Shown one piece after another: positions 1-8,363 of a stretch of DNA of 64,000 bases (position 1 is the stretch's first letter; each line of letters begins with the position of its first letter). The notes below the pieces were generated by a model. The model did no database searches and was not told the origin of the DNA. It saw nothing but the letters and a program-made list of their open reading frames with translations. The position numbers were made by a program, and so were the translations under genes. The DNA comes from Leifsonia sp. CL147 (lineage in GTDB: Bacteria > Actinomycetota > Actinomycetes > Actinomycetales > Microbacteriaceae): the NCBI RefSeq assembly GCF_900114565.1, contig NZ_FOTM01000008.1, positions 67,860 to 131,859 on the forward strand, read 5' to 3'.

Positions 1-1817
1 CGTACGATGTCGATCAGCTTGGTGGGGTCCGAGTCGAGGTCGACCATGTTGCCTGCTTCCTTCGCCGCGGAGGTTCCGGTGTTCATCGCCACGCCGACAT
101 CGGCCTGCGCCAGGGCGGGCGCATCGTTCGTGCCGTCGCCGGTCATCGCGACGAGGCGCCCGCCCTCCTGCTCGCGCCGGATCAGAGCCAGCTTGTCCTC
201 CGGCTTCGCCTCCGCGAGGAAGTCGTCGACGCCTGCCTCTGCGGCGATCGCCTGGGCGGTCAGCGGGTTGTCGCCGGTGACCATGACCGTACGGATGCCC
301 ATCCTCCGCAGATCGGCGAACCGCTCGGCGAGGCCGGACTTGACCACATCCCGGAGCTGGATGACGCCGAGAAGGGATGCTGCGCCCTGCGGCGAGCGCA
401 CGGCCACGGCGAGCGGGGTGCCGCCGGTCCGCGAGATCCGCTCGACCGCAGCATCCAGCTCCTCCAGTTCGCCCGGCGAGAGGGCCGAGGATTCGCGGAC
501 CCAGGTGACGACGGCGCTCGCCGCACCCTTGCGCAGCTGGGAGCCGTCGGCGAGATCGAGGCCGCTCATGCGTGTCTGGGCGGTGAAGGGGACGACGGTG
601 GACCCGTCGGGGCGGGACGCGCCGGACGCGCCCATGGATCCGGTGGCGCCGGTGGGCTTCTCGAAGCCGAGGCTCTCCGCGAGCTGCACCACCGACACGC
701 CCTCCGGCGTCGGGTCGCTCAGGGAGGACAGCGCGGCGGCACGCACGAGCGTCTGGCCCGCCGTCTCTCCGACCGTCGTGAACTCGGTCGCGCGCCGGTT
801 GCCGTAGGTGATCGTGCCCGTCTTGTCCAGGAGCAGCGTCGTCACGTCGCCCGCCGCCTCCACCGCACGTCCCGACATCGCGAGGACGTTGTACTGCACG
901 AGGCGGTCCATCCCGGCGATGCCTATGGCCGAGATCAGGGCGCCGATGGTCGTCGGGATGAGGCACACCAGCAGCGCCACGAGCACGGGGACGGACGGGG
1001 AGGCATTCGAGTAGCCTGCGACGGCCGGGAGCACCAGGACGACGATCGTGAAGACGATCGACAGGCTGGCCAGGAGGATGTTCAGGGCCACTTCGTTCGG
1101 TGTCTTCTGGCGTGCGGCACCCTCCACCAGAGCGATCATCCGGTCGACGAACGTCTCGCCCGGCTTACTCGTGATGCGCACCACGATGCGGTCCGAGAGC
1201 ACGCGGGTCCCGCCCGTCACGGCGCTCCGATCGCCTCCGGACTCGCGCACCACCGGTGCCGACTCGCCGGTGATCGCCGACTCGTCGACCGTCGCGATGC
1301 CCTGGATGACGTCCCCGTCGCCGGGGATGAGCTCTCCCGCCGCGACGACCACCACGTCGCCCAGCCGGAGGTCGCTCGACGCGATCCGCTCCAGCGGGGC
1401 GAGCCGCGCCTCCGGATCGTCGTCGGTGTACGCGGTGACCCGGTGGGCGGGCGTCGTCGAGCGGGTCTGCCGGAGCGTGGCCGCCTGGGCCTTGCCGCGG
1501 CCCTCGGCGACGGACTCGGCGAGGTTGGCGAAGACGACGGTCAGCCAGAGCCAGGCGGCGATGCTCCCGGTGAAGGGGAGGGAGGCGGCCTCCGCGCCGC
1601 CGGCGCCCGGCCCGACGAAGGGCTGCGCCACCGCGATGACGGTGGTGAGCGCTGCGCCGACCTCCACGATGAACATCACCGGATTGCGCCACAGGAAGCG
1701 GGGATCGAGTTTGCGCAGGGCACCCGGAAGGGCGGAGACGAGCTGGCCGGGGGAGAAGGCGCCGGCCGGAGCGGTCGTCGCGTTCGGCTCGGAGCGGAGA
1801 GCGGTGGTGGTGGTCAT
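1..1817 (-). CDS. kdpB: Potassium-transporting P-type ATPase subunit KdpB (3' end outside window)
   Basis: Catalytic subunit of the Kdp high-affinity K+ uptake complex in the cytoplasmic membrane; it hydrolyses ATP to drive K+ import through KdpA. The first 605 codons are present; the family is about 680-700 residues, so the C-terminus lies beyond the left edge. Visible landmarks are the N-terminal membrane region, the actuator TGES motif, the phosphorylation motif [10 protein letters not shown] near residue 305, and the hinge motif [19 protein letters not shown]. The ATG at 1817 follows the kdpA TGA by one base, so the two are translated together. Identification is firm from these motifs and from kdpA next door. 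Confidence 0.97.
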   Translation of the reverse strand, partial: MTTTTALRSEPNATTAPAGAFSPGQLVSALPGALRKLDPRFLWRNPVMFIVEVGAALTTVIAVAQPFVGPGAGGAEAASLPFTGSIAAWLWLTVVFANLAESVAEGRGKAQAATLRQTRSTTPAHRVTAYTDDDPEARLAPLERIASSDLRLGDVVVVAAGELIPGDGDVIQGIATVDESAITGESAPVVRESGGDRSAVTGGTRVLSDRIVVRITSKPGETFVDRMIALVEGAARQKTPNEVALNILLASLSIVFTIVVLVLPAVAGYSNASPSVPVLVALLVCLIPTTIGALISAIGIAGMDRLVQYNVLAMSGRAVEAAGDVTTLLLDKTGTITYGNRRATEFTTVGETAGQTLVRAAALSSLSDPTPEGVSVVQLAESLGFEKPTGATGSMGASGASRPDGSTVVPFTAQTRMSGLDLADGSQLRKGAASAVVTWVRESSALSPGELEELDAAVERISRTGGTPLAVAVRSPQGAASLLGVIQLRDVVKSGLAERFADLRRMGIRTVMVTGDNPLTAQAIAAEAGVDDFLAEAKPEDKLALIRREQEGGRLVAMTGDGTNDAPALAQADVGVAMNTGTSAAKEAGNMVDLDSDPTKLIDIV

Positions 1818-1818
1818 G

Positions 1819-3465
1819 TCAGTGCAGTCCTTCTGCGAGGGGACCCAGCGCGAGAACGGGGAAGTAGGTGAGAGCCGAGACCAGCAGGATCGTCCCGGCC
1901 AGCAGACCGACGAACTGCGGGCGGTGGGTCGGCAGTGTCCCGGCCGTCACAGGGATGCGGCCCTGCGCTGCCAGGGAGCCGGCGAGCGCGAGCACGAAGA
2001 CGATCGGGAGGAAGCGCCCGAGGAACATGGCGACGCCCAGTGAGGCGTTGAGCCACGGGGTCGCCGCCGTCAGGCCGGCGAAGGCCGACCCGTTGTTGTT
2101 CGCCGCCGAGGTGAACGCGTAGAGGACTTCGGTGAAGCCGTGCAGCCCGGGGTTGAGGATCGAGGTCTGCTGGACGTCCGCGCGGATGCCCGGGATCGCG
2201 AAGCTGAGCCCCGTGCCGAGCAGCACGATCGCGGGCGTCGTGAGGATGTAGAGGCTCGCCAGCTTGATCTCCCGGGCGCCGAGCTTCTTGCCCAGGTACT
2301 CCGGTGTCCGGCCGACCATGAGCCCGGCGATGAAGACGGCGACGATCGCGATGACGAGGATGCCGTACAGGCCGGAGCCGACGCCTCCGGGCACGAGCTC
2401 GCCCAGCATCAGGTTGATCAGCGCCATCATCCCGGCGAGCGGGCTGTAGCTGTCCAGCATCGAGTTGACGGCGCCGCTGGAGGTGGCGGTGCTGGCCGTG
2501 TCGAACAGTGTCGAGCCGAACATCCCGAACACCGTCTCCTTGCCCTCCAGGGTTCCCGACGCCGCCTCGAACAGGCTCATGGCGGCGAGGGAGGCGGTGA
2601 ACAGCAGCGCCATCGTCCCGAGGATCGCGTACCCCTGCCGCGTGTCGCCGGCCATCGTCCCGAAGGTGCGCGGGAGCGAGAACGGGATCAGCAGCATGAG
2701 CAGCACCTCCAGGAGGTTCGTCCAGGCCGTCGGGTTCTCGAACGGATGCGCGGAGTTGACGTTGAAGAAGCCGCCGCCGTTCGTGCCGAGCAGCTTGATC
2801 GCCTCCTGCGAGGCGACAGGTCCGCCGGGGATGCTCTGCGTCGCGCCCGCGAGGGTGTGCGCGTCCTGGAAGCCGTTGAGGTTCTGGATCGCTCCGCCCG
2901 CGACGAGGACGACAGCGGCGACGAGCGAGAGCGGCAGCAGGATGCGCACGGTCGCCCGAAGCAGATCCACCCAGAAGTTGCCGATGGAGCCGGTGGAGCG
3001 CGACGCGAACCCGCGCACCAGTGCGATGGCGACGGCGATCCCGACGGCCGCCGACACGAAGTTCTGCACCGCCAGTCCCAGCGCCTGAACGCTGTAGCCC
3101 AGGGTCAGCTCGGGCGAGTAGGACTGCCAGTTCGTGTTGGTGACGAACGAGACGGCCGTGTTGAACGCCGTCCCCTCCGGGACGGCGGGCAGGCCGAGCG
3201 AGTACGGCAGGAACTGCTGCAGCCGCTGCAGGCCGTACACGAGGAGGATGCCGACGACCGAGAACGCCAGAACGGCGCGCAGGTAGGCCGGCCACGACTG
3301 CGAAGCGCGCGGGTCCACACCGATCAGCCGGTACACGCCGCGCTCCACGCGCGCGTCGCGCTCGGAGGTGAACACGCGGGCCATGTAGTCGCCGAGGGGC
3401 CGGTAGGCGACCCCCAGCAGGAGGACGAGCGTCGCCAGGTTCGCGACCGGGAGCCAGCCCTCCAC
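1819..3465 (-). CDS. kdpA: Potassium-transporting ATPase K+-binding subunit KdpA
   Basis: Ten-helix channel-like subunit that selects K+ in the Kdp complex. About 548 residues, the usual family length. Selectivity-filter-like loops are visible: [48 protein letters not shown] and [14 protein letters not shown]. The chosen start is the GTG at 3465, whose G is shared with the TAG stop of kdpF. The frame stays open further upstream, but that part reads through kdpF and is low-complexity, so it is not coding. kdpC would be expected beyond the left edge after kdpB. Confidence 0.97.
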   Translation of the reverse strand: MEGWLPVANLATLVLLLGVAYRPLGDYMARVFTSERDARVERGVYRLIGVDPRASQSWPAYLRAVLAFSVVGILLVYGLQRLQQFLPYSLGLPAVPEGTAFNTAVSFVTNTNWQSYSPELTLGYSVQALGLAVQNFVSAAVGIAVAIALVRGFASRSTGSIGNFWVDLLRATVRILLPLSLVAAVVLVAGGAIQNLNGFQDAHTLAGATQSIPGGPVASQEAIKLLGTNGGGFFNVNSAHPFENPTAWTNLLEVLLMLLIPFSLPRTFGTMAGDTRQGYAILGTMALLFTASLAAMSLFEAASGTLEGKETVFGMFGSTLFDTASTATSSGAVNSMLDSYSPLAGMMALINLMLGELVPGGVGSGLYGILVIAIVAVFIAGLMVGRTPEYLGKKLGAREIKLASLYILTTPAIVLLGTGLSFAIPGIRADVQQTSILNPGLHGFTEVLYAFTSAANNNGSAFAGLTAATPWLNASLGVAMFLGRFLPIVFVLALAGSLAAQGRIPVTAGTLPTHRPQFVGLLAGTILLVSALTYFPVLALGPLAEGLH

Positions 3466-3554
3466 TAGAACCGCTCCGGCTTCACGAGCGCGACGAGCAG
3501 GTAGCCGATCGCGGCGACGGCCAGGAGGGCCGCGACCATCGTGAGGACGATCAC
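3465..3554 (-). CDS. kdpF: Kdp complex small subunit KdpF
   Basis: A 29-residue single-helix peptide (core [18 protein letters not shown]) ending in KPERF, the typical KdpF tail. In other bacteria KdpF is a lipid-like stabiliser of KdpA. It starts with GTG at 3554, overlapping the stop of the preceding tiny ORF by four bases (GTGA), and its TAG overlaps the GTG start of kdpA. Both overlaps point to coupled translation through the operon. Size, position and the PERF ending make the call reasonably secure despite the short length. Confidence 0.85.
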   Translation of the reverse strand: MIVLTMVAALLAVAAIGYLLVALVKPERF

Positions 3555-3634
3555 AGCTTCTCGACCGCCCGGGCGACCAGGCCGACGCCGAGCGCGAGCA
3601 CGGCCACAGCGAGCAGGTAGACGACGTCGAGCAT
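3551..3634 (-). CDS. Tiny membrane peptide ORF heading the kdp operon
   Basis: A 27-codon ORF starting at ATG 3634, with a purine-rich ribosome site (GGAGAGAAG) just upstream and a TGA that overlaps the kdpF GTG. The product is one hydrophobic helix ([15 protein letters not shown]) followed by a basic/acidic tail ending RAVEKL. It is too short for most gene finders. The ribosome site and the GTGA overlap with kdpF suggest it is translated and is the true first gene of the kdp message. I recall similar short peptides ahead of kdpF elsewhere but cannot confirm that here. It could be a second Kdp accessory helix or a leader peptide. Confidence 0.55.
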   Translation of the reverse strand: MLDVVYLLAVAVLALGVGLVARAVEKL

Positions 3635-3796
3635 GACTTCTCTCCATCCAGAGGACGCCATGCCGTTCGGCGATGGCAGGAGAGATTCCACACCCGCTTG
3701 GATGCGCCCGGCCGGGGTCCTAACGCGTCCCTAACGGACTCCCGCCGAATCCATGCGGGATGCTCACGCCCAGGCCGATCAGCCCGAGTGGGAAGC

Positions 3797-3875
3797 GAAG
3801 GAGATTCGAACGAACCGCGTTCGAATCTCCTTCACTACTGCCATTCGAAGGAGATTCGGCACCCGATCTCCTTCG
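3797..3875. repeat. Two adjacent inverted repeats between ppgK and kdp
   Basis: The first is a perfect 15-bp inverted repeat (GAAGGAGATTCGAAC at 3797-3811, complement at 3819-3833, 7-base loop). The second is an imperfect one built on the same core (3846-3859 and 3863-3875, 3-base loop). GAAGGAGATTCG therefore occurs four times in alternating orientation. It sits 3' of ppgK and 5' of the kdp promoter region (3635-3904 has no gene). It may be the ppgK terminator, a REP-like element or an operator; the sequence alone does not decide. Confidence 0.75.
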
Positions 3876-3904
3876 ATACGCGGCGCGGCGCCGCGCGCCG
3901 CCGG

Positions 3905-4732
3905 CTAGCGCGCGACCGCCGGCGTGTCGTCCGGCGTGCCGACCTCCGCGGTGCGCCCGCGCTCGCCGCGCTCCCGGCGCTCGTCGCGCACGGCCAGGGC
4001 CGCGGCGCCGAGGATGCCCGCGTTGTTGCGGTGCACGGCCGGGACGATCGGCGTCTTCAGGTCGAGCAGGGGCAGGAAGTCCTCGTAGTGCTTGGAGACG
4101 CCGCCGCCCACGATGAAGAGGTCCGGGGTGAAGAGGAACTCGACCGTGGTGTAGTACTTCTGGAGGCGCTTCGCCCACTTCTCCCAGCTGAGGTCGTCGC
4201 GCTCCTTCGCCGAGTAGGCCGCCCGCGACTCCGCGTCGTGACCGTCGACCTCCAGGTGGCCGAGCTCGGCGTTCGGGATGAGGATGCCGTCGTAGATGAG
4301 TGCGGAACCGATGCCCGTGCCCAGCGTCGTCATGATGACCAGGCCGTCCTTGCCCTTGGCCGCGCCGAACCGCGTCTCGGCGTAGCCCGCCGCATCCGCA
4401 TCGTTGACGAAGTGGATGTCGCGGCCGAGCGCCTTCTCGAAGAGGTCCTCGGCGCGCAGGCCGATCCAGTCCTTGGAGACGTTCGCGGCCGAGAGCGTGA
4501 CGCCGTGGCTGACGATGGCGGGGAAGCAGATGCCGACGGGGGCATCCGGCTCCTCCTTCGCGAGCTGGTCGACGATCAGCTTCGTCGTCTCGACGATGTC
4601 GTCCGGCTTGCCGCCGGCCGGTGTCGGCAGCTTCACCCGGTCGCTGAGGAGCTCGCCGGTCGTCAGATCGACCAGGCCCCCCTTGATCCCCGTACCGCCG
4701 ATGTCGATGCCGATCGCGTGCTTCTGCGTCAT
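3905..4732 (-). CDS. ppgK: Polyphosphate glucokinase
   Basis: Cytoplasmic ROK-family kinase that phosphorylates glucose using polyphosphate (and usually ATP). 275 residues, slightly above the usual 250-270 because of a charged C-terminal tail. Motifs in order: phosphate-binding GIDIGGTGIKGGLVD near residues 8-22, catalytic NDADAAGYAE, TTLGTGIGSALIYDG, the PNAELGHLEV segment, and the C-terminal FIVGGGVSKHYEDF. The short form without the ROK Cys zinc cluster, plus the EKWAKRLQKYY segment, is characteristic of PpgK. It reads alone, with map upstream in the same direction 49 bases away. Confidence 0.93.
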   Translation of the reverse strand: MTQKHAIGIDIGGTGIKGGLVDLTTGELLSDRVKLPTPAGGKPDDIVETTKLIVDQLAKEEPDAPVGICFPAIVSHGVTLSAANVSKDWIGLRAEDLFEKALGRDIHFVNDADAAGYAETRFGAAKGKDGLVIMTTLGTGIGSALIYDGILIPNAELGHLEVDGHDAESRAAYSAKERDDLSWEKWAKRLQKYYTTVEFLFTPDLFIVGGGVSKHYEDFLPLLDLKTPIVPAVHRNNAGILGAAALAVRDERRERGERGRTAEVGTPDDTPAVAR

Positions 4733-4781
4733 GCGTCGAATCTACCGCGCCTCCACGGAGGAGAGGATCGCCGCACAGCCC

Positions 4782-5648
4782 TCAGGGGAGTGTGAGGACC
4801 TCGGCGCCGCGTTCGGTGACCACGAGCGTGTGCTCGAACTGGGCGGTGAGGCTGCGGTCGCGCGTGACGACGGTCCAGTCGTCCGCCCATATCTCCCACT
4901 CGTGCGTGCCGAGGGTGAGCATCGGCTCGATGGTGAACACCATCCCGGGCTCCATGACGTCGTCGAAGGCGGGCGCCGCGTCGTAGTGCGGGATGATCAG
5001 GCCCGAGTGGAATGCGGCGCCCACACCGTGACCGGTGAAATCACGGACCACGCCGTAGCCGAAACGCTTGGCGTAGGACTCGATCGCCCGTCCGATCACA
5101 TTCACCTGCCGGCCGGGGGCGACGGCCTTGATGCCGCGGTTCAGCGCCTCCCGGGTCCGCTCGACCAGCCGGCCGACCTCGTCGGTGGCCGTCCCGGCGA
5201 TGAAGGTCTGGTTGCTGTCGCCGTGGAAGCCGTCCTTGTACGCCGTGATGTCGATGTTGACGATGTCGCCGTCCTCCAGCACCGTGTCGTCGGGGATGCC
5301 GTGGCAGATCACCTCGTTCACCGAGCTGCAGATCGACTTCGGGTAGCCGCGGTAGCCGAGCGTCGAGGGATAGGCGCCGGCCGCCAGCAGGAACTCGTGC
5401 CCGATCGCATCCAGCTCCTCCGTGGTGACGCCCGGGCGGACCGCCTGGCCGACCCGCTCGATGGCCTGCGCGGCGATCCGGCCGGCCTCGCGGATCAGTT
5501 CCACCTCGTCCGGCGTGTAGACGTCGCCGCGCGTGTGAGGCGCCGGTCCCGGCCGCCCCACGTACTCGGGGCGGGCGATCCGGCTGGGCACCGGACGCAT
5601 CGGGCTCACTCGGCCGGGGACCAGGTGACCGGCGGAATCCTTGGGCAT
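4782..5648 (-). CDS. map: Methionine aminopeptidase type I
   Basis: Removes the initiator methionine from new proteins using two metal ions. 288 residues with a 35-residue N-terminal extension ([19 protein letters not shown]) typical of the actinobacterial long form. Metal ligands and catalytic residues are visible: His in VICHGIPDD, Asp in [19 protein letters not shown], His in GHGVGAAFH, Glu in TIEPMLTLG and Glu in QFEHTLVV. Start taken at ATG 5648 ([12 protein letters not shown]); the longer open frame upstream runs antisense to the small gene at 5661 and is not credible. It is divergent from that gene, with starts 12 bases apart. Confidence 0.95.
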   Translation of the reverse strand: MPKDSAGHLVPGRVSPMRPVPSRIARPEYVGRPGPAPHTRGDVYTPDEVELIREAGRIAAQAIERVGQAVRPGVTTEELDAIGHEFLLAAGAYPSTLGYRGYPKSICSSVNEVICHGIPDDTVLEDGDIVNIDITAYKDGFHGDSNQTFIAGTATDEVGRLVERTREALNRGIKAVAPGRQVNVIGRAIESYAKRFGYGVVRDFTGHGVGAAFHSGLIIPHYDAAPAFDDVMEPGMVFTIEPMLTLGTHEWEIWADDWTVVTRDRSLTAQFEHTLVVTERGAEVLTLP

Positions 5649-5660
5649 ACCATCAACTCT

Positions 5661-5870
5661 ATGACGAGCGACGAGTACGGCATCAAGCAGGATGCCGAGC
5701 ACAAGTTCTGGTACAACATGAAGACCGGCGAGGTCGAGCAGGGCTTCCTGTCGCCCGCGCCGAACCGTGTCGGTCCGTTCGACACCCGCGAGGAGGCGGA
5801 GCACGCGCTGGAGAAGCTGCGCGAGAACTCCGCCAAGTGGGCGGAGGAGGACGCCGCCGACAACCGCTGA
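5661..5870 (+). CDS. Small SPOR-like conserved actinobacterial protein
   Basis: 69-residue soluble protein rich in acidic residues. The pattern [35 protein letters not shown], followed by [12 protein letters not shown], resembles the small proteins annotated as SPOR-domain-like in Microbacteriaceae (aromatic-rich start, then GPF-T-EEA as in SPOR repeats). Function is unknown; SPOR domains elsewhere bind denuded glycan strands, but this protein has no signal peptide or membrane segment. It diverges from map, so the two may share the 12-base space and overlapping promoters. Confidence 0.75.
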   Translation: MTSDEYGIKQDAEHKFWYNMKTGEVEQGFLSPAPNRVGPFDTREEAEHALEKLRENSAKWAEEDAADNR

Positions 5871-5893
5871 CGCGTGTCGGTCGACGCCCGGCG

Positions 5894-6745
5894 TCAGAAG
5901 CTGTGCTCCGACGTGGGGAACGAGCCGGCCTGGACGTCCGCCTTGTACGCGCGGGCAGCGTCGGCGAGCACCGTCTTCAGGTCGGCGTACTGCTTCACGA
6001 AGCGCGGGACGCGACCGGTGGTGAAGCCGGCCCAGTCCGTCCACACCAGCAGCTGTCCATCCACATCCGGACCGGCGCCGACGCCGATGGTCGGGATGCG
6101 CAGCTCGGCCGTGACGCGCTTGGCCACTTCCGCCGGCACCATCTCGAGGACGACGGCGAAGGCTCCCGCGTCCTCGACGGCGTGCGCGTCGGCCAGGAGC
6201 TGGTCCGCTGCATCCCCGCGGCCTTGCACCAGGTGACCGCCGAGCCCGTGCTCGCTCTGCGGTGTGAAGCCGACATGCGCCATCACCGGGATGCCCGCAT
6301 CCACGATGCGCCGGATCTGCTCGGCGCTGCGACGCCCGCCCTCGAGCTTGACCGCGTGGGCGCCGGTCTCCTTCATGAACCGCACCGCCGTGTGCAACGC
6401 CTCCAGCGGCCCGGTCTCGTAGGAGCCGAACGGCATGTCGGCGACCACGAACGCGCGCTTCACGGCACGAGCCACCGCGCGGGTGAGCGGGATGAGGTCG
6501 TCGACCGTCACGGGAAGGGTGGTGTCGTACCCGAGCACGTTGTTCGCGGCGGAGTCCCCGACGAGCAGGAAGTCGATCCCCGCTTCGTCGAAGATCTGCG
6601 CGGTGAGCATGTCGTAGCTCGTCAGCCCGGTGAACGGCGACCGTTCCTCCTTCGCCGCCTGGAAGTGGCGCGTGCGCACCCGCTTCAGCGCTTGCATGGA
6701 CGAGGTGGCGGGATGGACGGAGGGCACCGGCGACTGCTCAGTCAT
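5894..6745 (-). CDS. panB: 3-methyl-2-oxobutanoate hydroxymethyltransferase
   Basis: First committed enzyme of pantothenate (coenzyme A) synthesis; it transfers a hydroxymethyl group from methylene-tetrahydrofolate to ketoisovalerate. 283 residues, within family range. Motifs: [36 protein letters not shown] (substrate and metal site), [28 protein letters not shown], and [18 protein letters not shown] at the C-terminal end. ATG at 6745. Its upstream space, shared with divergent glnA2, is filled by the 40-bp repeat array. panC and panD are not nearby. Confidence 0.96.
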   Translation of the reverse strand: MTEQSPVPSVHPATSSMQALKRVRTRHFQAAKEERSPFTGLTSYDMLTAQIFDEAGIDFLLVGDSAANNVLGYDTTLPVTVDDLIPLTRAVARAVKRAFVVADMPFGSYETGPLEALHTAVRFMKETGAHAVKLEGGRRSAEQIRRIVDAGIPVMAHVGFTPQSEHGLGGHLVQGRGDAADQLLADAHAVEDAGAFAVVLEMVPAEVAKRVTAELRIPTIGVGAGPDVDGQLLVWTDWAGFTTGRVPRFVKQYADLKTVLADAARAYKADVQAGSFPTSEHSF

Positions 6746-6760
6746 GCGGCCAGTCTAGGA

Positions 6761-6940
6761 CGGTGATTCGTGACGAATGTCGCGTTCCGCTCGCGTGAAG
6801 CGACGATTCGTGACGAATGTCGCGTTCCGCTCGCGTGAAGCGACGATTCGTGACGAATGTCGCGTTCCGCTCGCGTGAAGCGGTGATTCGTGACGAATGT
6901 CGCGTTCCGCTCGCGTGAAGCGACGATTCGTGACGAATGT
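6761..6940. repeat. 40-bp tandem array with palindromic core, between panB and glnA2
   Basis: Four full 40-bp units (6761-6800, 6801-6840, 6841-6880, 6881-6920) and a half unit (6921-6940). Each unit holds the palindrome ATTCGTGACGAAT, centred on one G, followed by a near-invariant spacer CGCGTTCCGCTCGCGTGAAG. Only two bases vary between units (CGGTG or CGACG at the left edge). It lies wholly between two divergent start codons, so it must overlap both promoters or leaders. The same core and period recur at 57668-57880. Confidence 0.95.
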
Positions 6941-7016
6941 TCGCCCGCCCCAGCCCGCCACGATTCGGCCGGGGCTCTCACCCACTAGTCTGGGATCGGC
7001 CGAGGAAAGGGGCAGG

Positions 7017-8354
7017 ATGGACAAGCAGCGCGACTTCGTTCTTCGTACGATCGAGGAGCGTGGCGTCAAGTTCGTGAGGCTCTGGTTCACCGATGTCGTC
7101 GGCACGCTGAAGTCCGTCGCCATCGCGCCCGCCGAGGTCGAGGGAGCATTCAGCGAGGGTCTGGGCTTCGACGGCTCCGCGATCGAGGGCCTGACGCGCG
7201 CCTACGAGTCCGACCTGCTCGCGCTGCCCGATGCGACCACGTTCCAGATCCTCCCGTGGCGCGGCGAGATCGATCCGACCGCCCGGATGTTCTGCGACAT
7301 CACGACACCGGACGGCCAGCCCTCGGTCTCCGACCCGCGCAACGTGCTCAAGCGCACGCTCGAGAAGGCGGCCGACCGCGGCTTCACCTTCTACACGCAT
7401 CCCGAGATCGAGTTCTACCTGCTGAAGTCGTCCCAGTTCGGCACGGAGGGCCCGGAGCCCGTGGATTCCGCGGGCTACTTCGACAACGTGCCGGGCGGCA
7501 CGGCGCACGACTTCCGCCGTCGCTCCGTCCGCATGCTCGAGGATCTCGGCATCTCGGTCGAGTTCAGCCACCACGAGGCGGGCCCCGGCCAGAACGAGAT
7601 CGACCTCCGCTACGCCGACGCACTGACGACGGCGGACAACATCATGACCTTCCGCACGGTCATCAAGGAGGTGGCGATCGAGCAGGGCGTGTACGCGACG
7701 TTCATGCCGAAGCCCCTGTCGGGCCACCCGGGTTCGGGGATGCACACCCACATGTCCCTGTTCGAGGGCGACACGAACGCGTTCTTCGAGCCGGGCGCCC
7801 AGTACCAGCTCTCGAAGATCGGCCGGCACTTCATCGCCGGTCTCCTGCGCCACGCGCCCGAGATCACCGCGGTCACGAACCAGTTCGTGAACTCGTACAA
7901 GCGCCTCTGGGGCGGCGACGAGGCCCCGAGCTTCGTCTGCTGGGGTCACAACAACCGCTCCGCGCTGGTCCGCGTCCCGCTGTACAAGCCGAGCAAGGGC
8001 CAGAGCTCGCGCGTCGAGTACCGGGCGATCGACTCGGCCGCGAACCCGTACCTGGCGTTCTCGCTGCTCCTCGCCGCCGGCCTCAAGGGGATCGAGAACC
8101 AGTACGAGCTCCCGCCGGAGGCAGAAGACAACGTCTGGGGAATGTCCGACGCCGAGCGCCGCGCCCTGGGGTACAACCAGCTCCCCGCGAGCCTCGACCA
8201 CGCCATCTCCCTGATGGAGGAGTCGGAGCTCGTCGCCGAGACGCTGGGCGAGCAGGTCTTCAACTACGTCCTGCTCAACAAGCGCAAGGAGTGGGCGGAG
8301 TACCGGGCGCAGGTCACCCCCTACGAGCTGCTGACCAACCTCGAGATCCTCTGA
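7017..8354 (+). CDS. glnA2: Type I glutamine synthetase, GlnA2 class
   Basis: 445-residue glutamine synthetase paralogue; makes glutamine from glutamate, ammonia and ATP. Motifs: GLGFDGSAIEG near the N-terminus, THPEIEFYLL (metal), GHPGSGMHTHMSL (ATP/metal), NRSALVRVP and RVEYRAIDSAANPYLA. Compared with the housekeeping copy at 14200-15624 it is about 30 residues shorter. Position directly before glnE matches the M. tuberculosis order glnA2-glnE. Start is ATG 7017 after GAAAGGGGCAGG; the longer frame reads back into the repeat array. The glnE start is 9 bases downstream, so the two form an operon. Confidence 0.94.
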   Translation: MDKQRDFVLRTIEERGVKFVRLWFTDVVGTLKSVAIAPAEVEGAFSEGLGFDGSAIEGLTRAYESDLLALPDATTFQILPWRGEIDPTARMFCDITTPDGQPSVSDPRNVLKRTLEKAADRGFTFYTHPEIEFYLLKSSQFGTEGPEPVDSAGYFDNVPGGTAHDFRRRSVRMLEDLGISVEFSHHEAGPGQNEIDLRYADALTTADNIMTFRTVIKEVAIEQGVYATFMPKPLSGHPGSGMHTHMSLFEGDTNAFFEPGAQYQLSKIGRHFIAGLLRHAPEITAVTNQFVNSYKRLWGGDEAPSFVCWGHNNRSALVRVPLYKPSKGQSSRVEYRAIDSAANPYLAFSLLLAAGLKGIENQYELPPEAEDNVWGMSDAERRALGYNQLPASLDHAISLMEESELVAETLGEQVFNYVLLNKRKEWAEYRAQVTPYELLTNLEIL

Positions 8355-8363
8355 CCGTTCGTC

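Noticed and set aside
7-807. Plus-strand open frame at the left edge
   Set aside because: Antisense to kdpB, which reads through the window edge with all P-type ATPase motifs.
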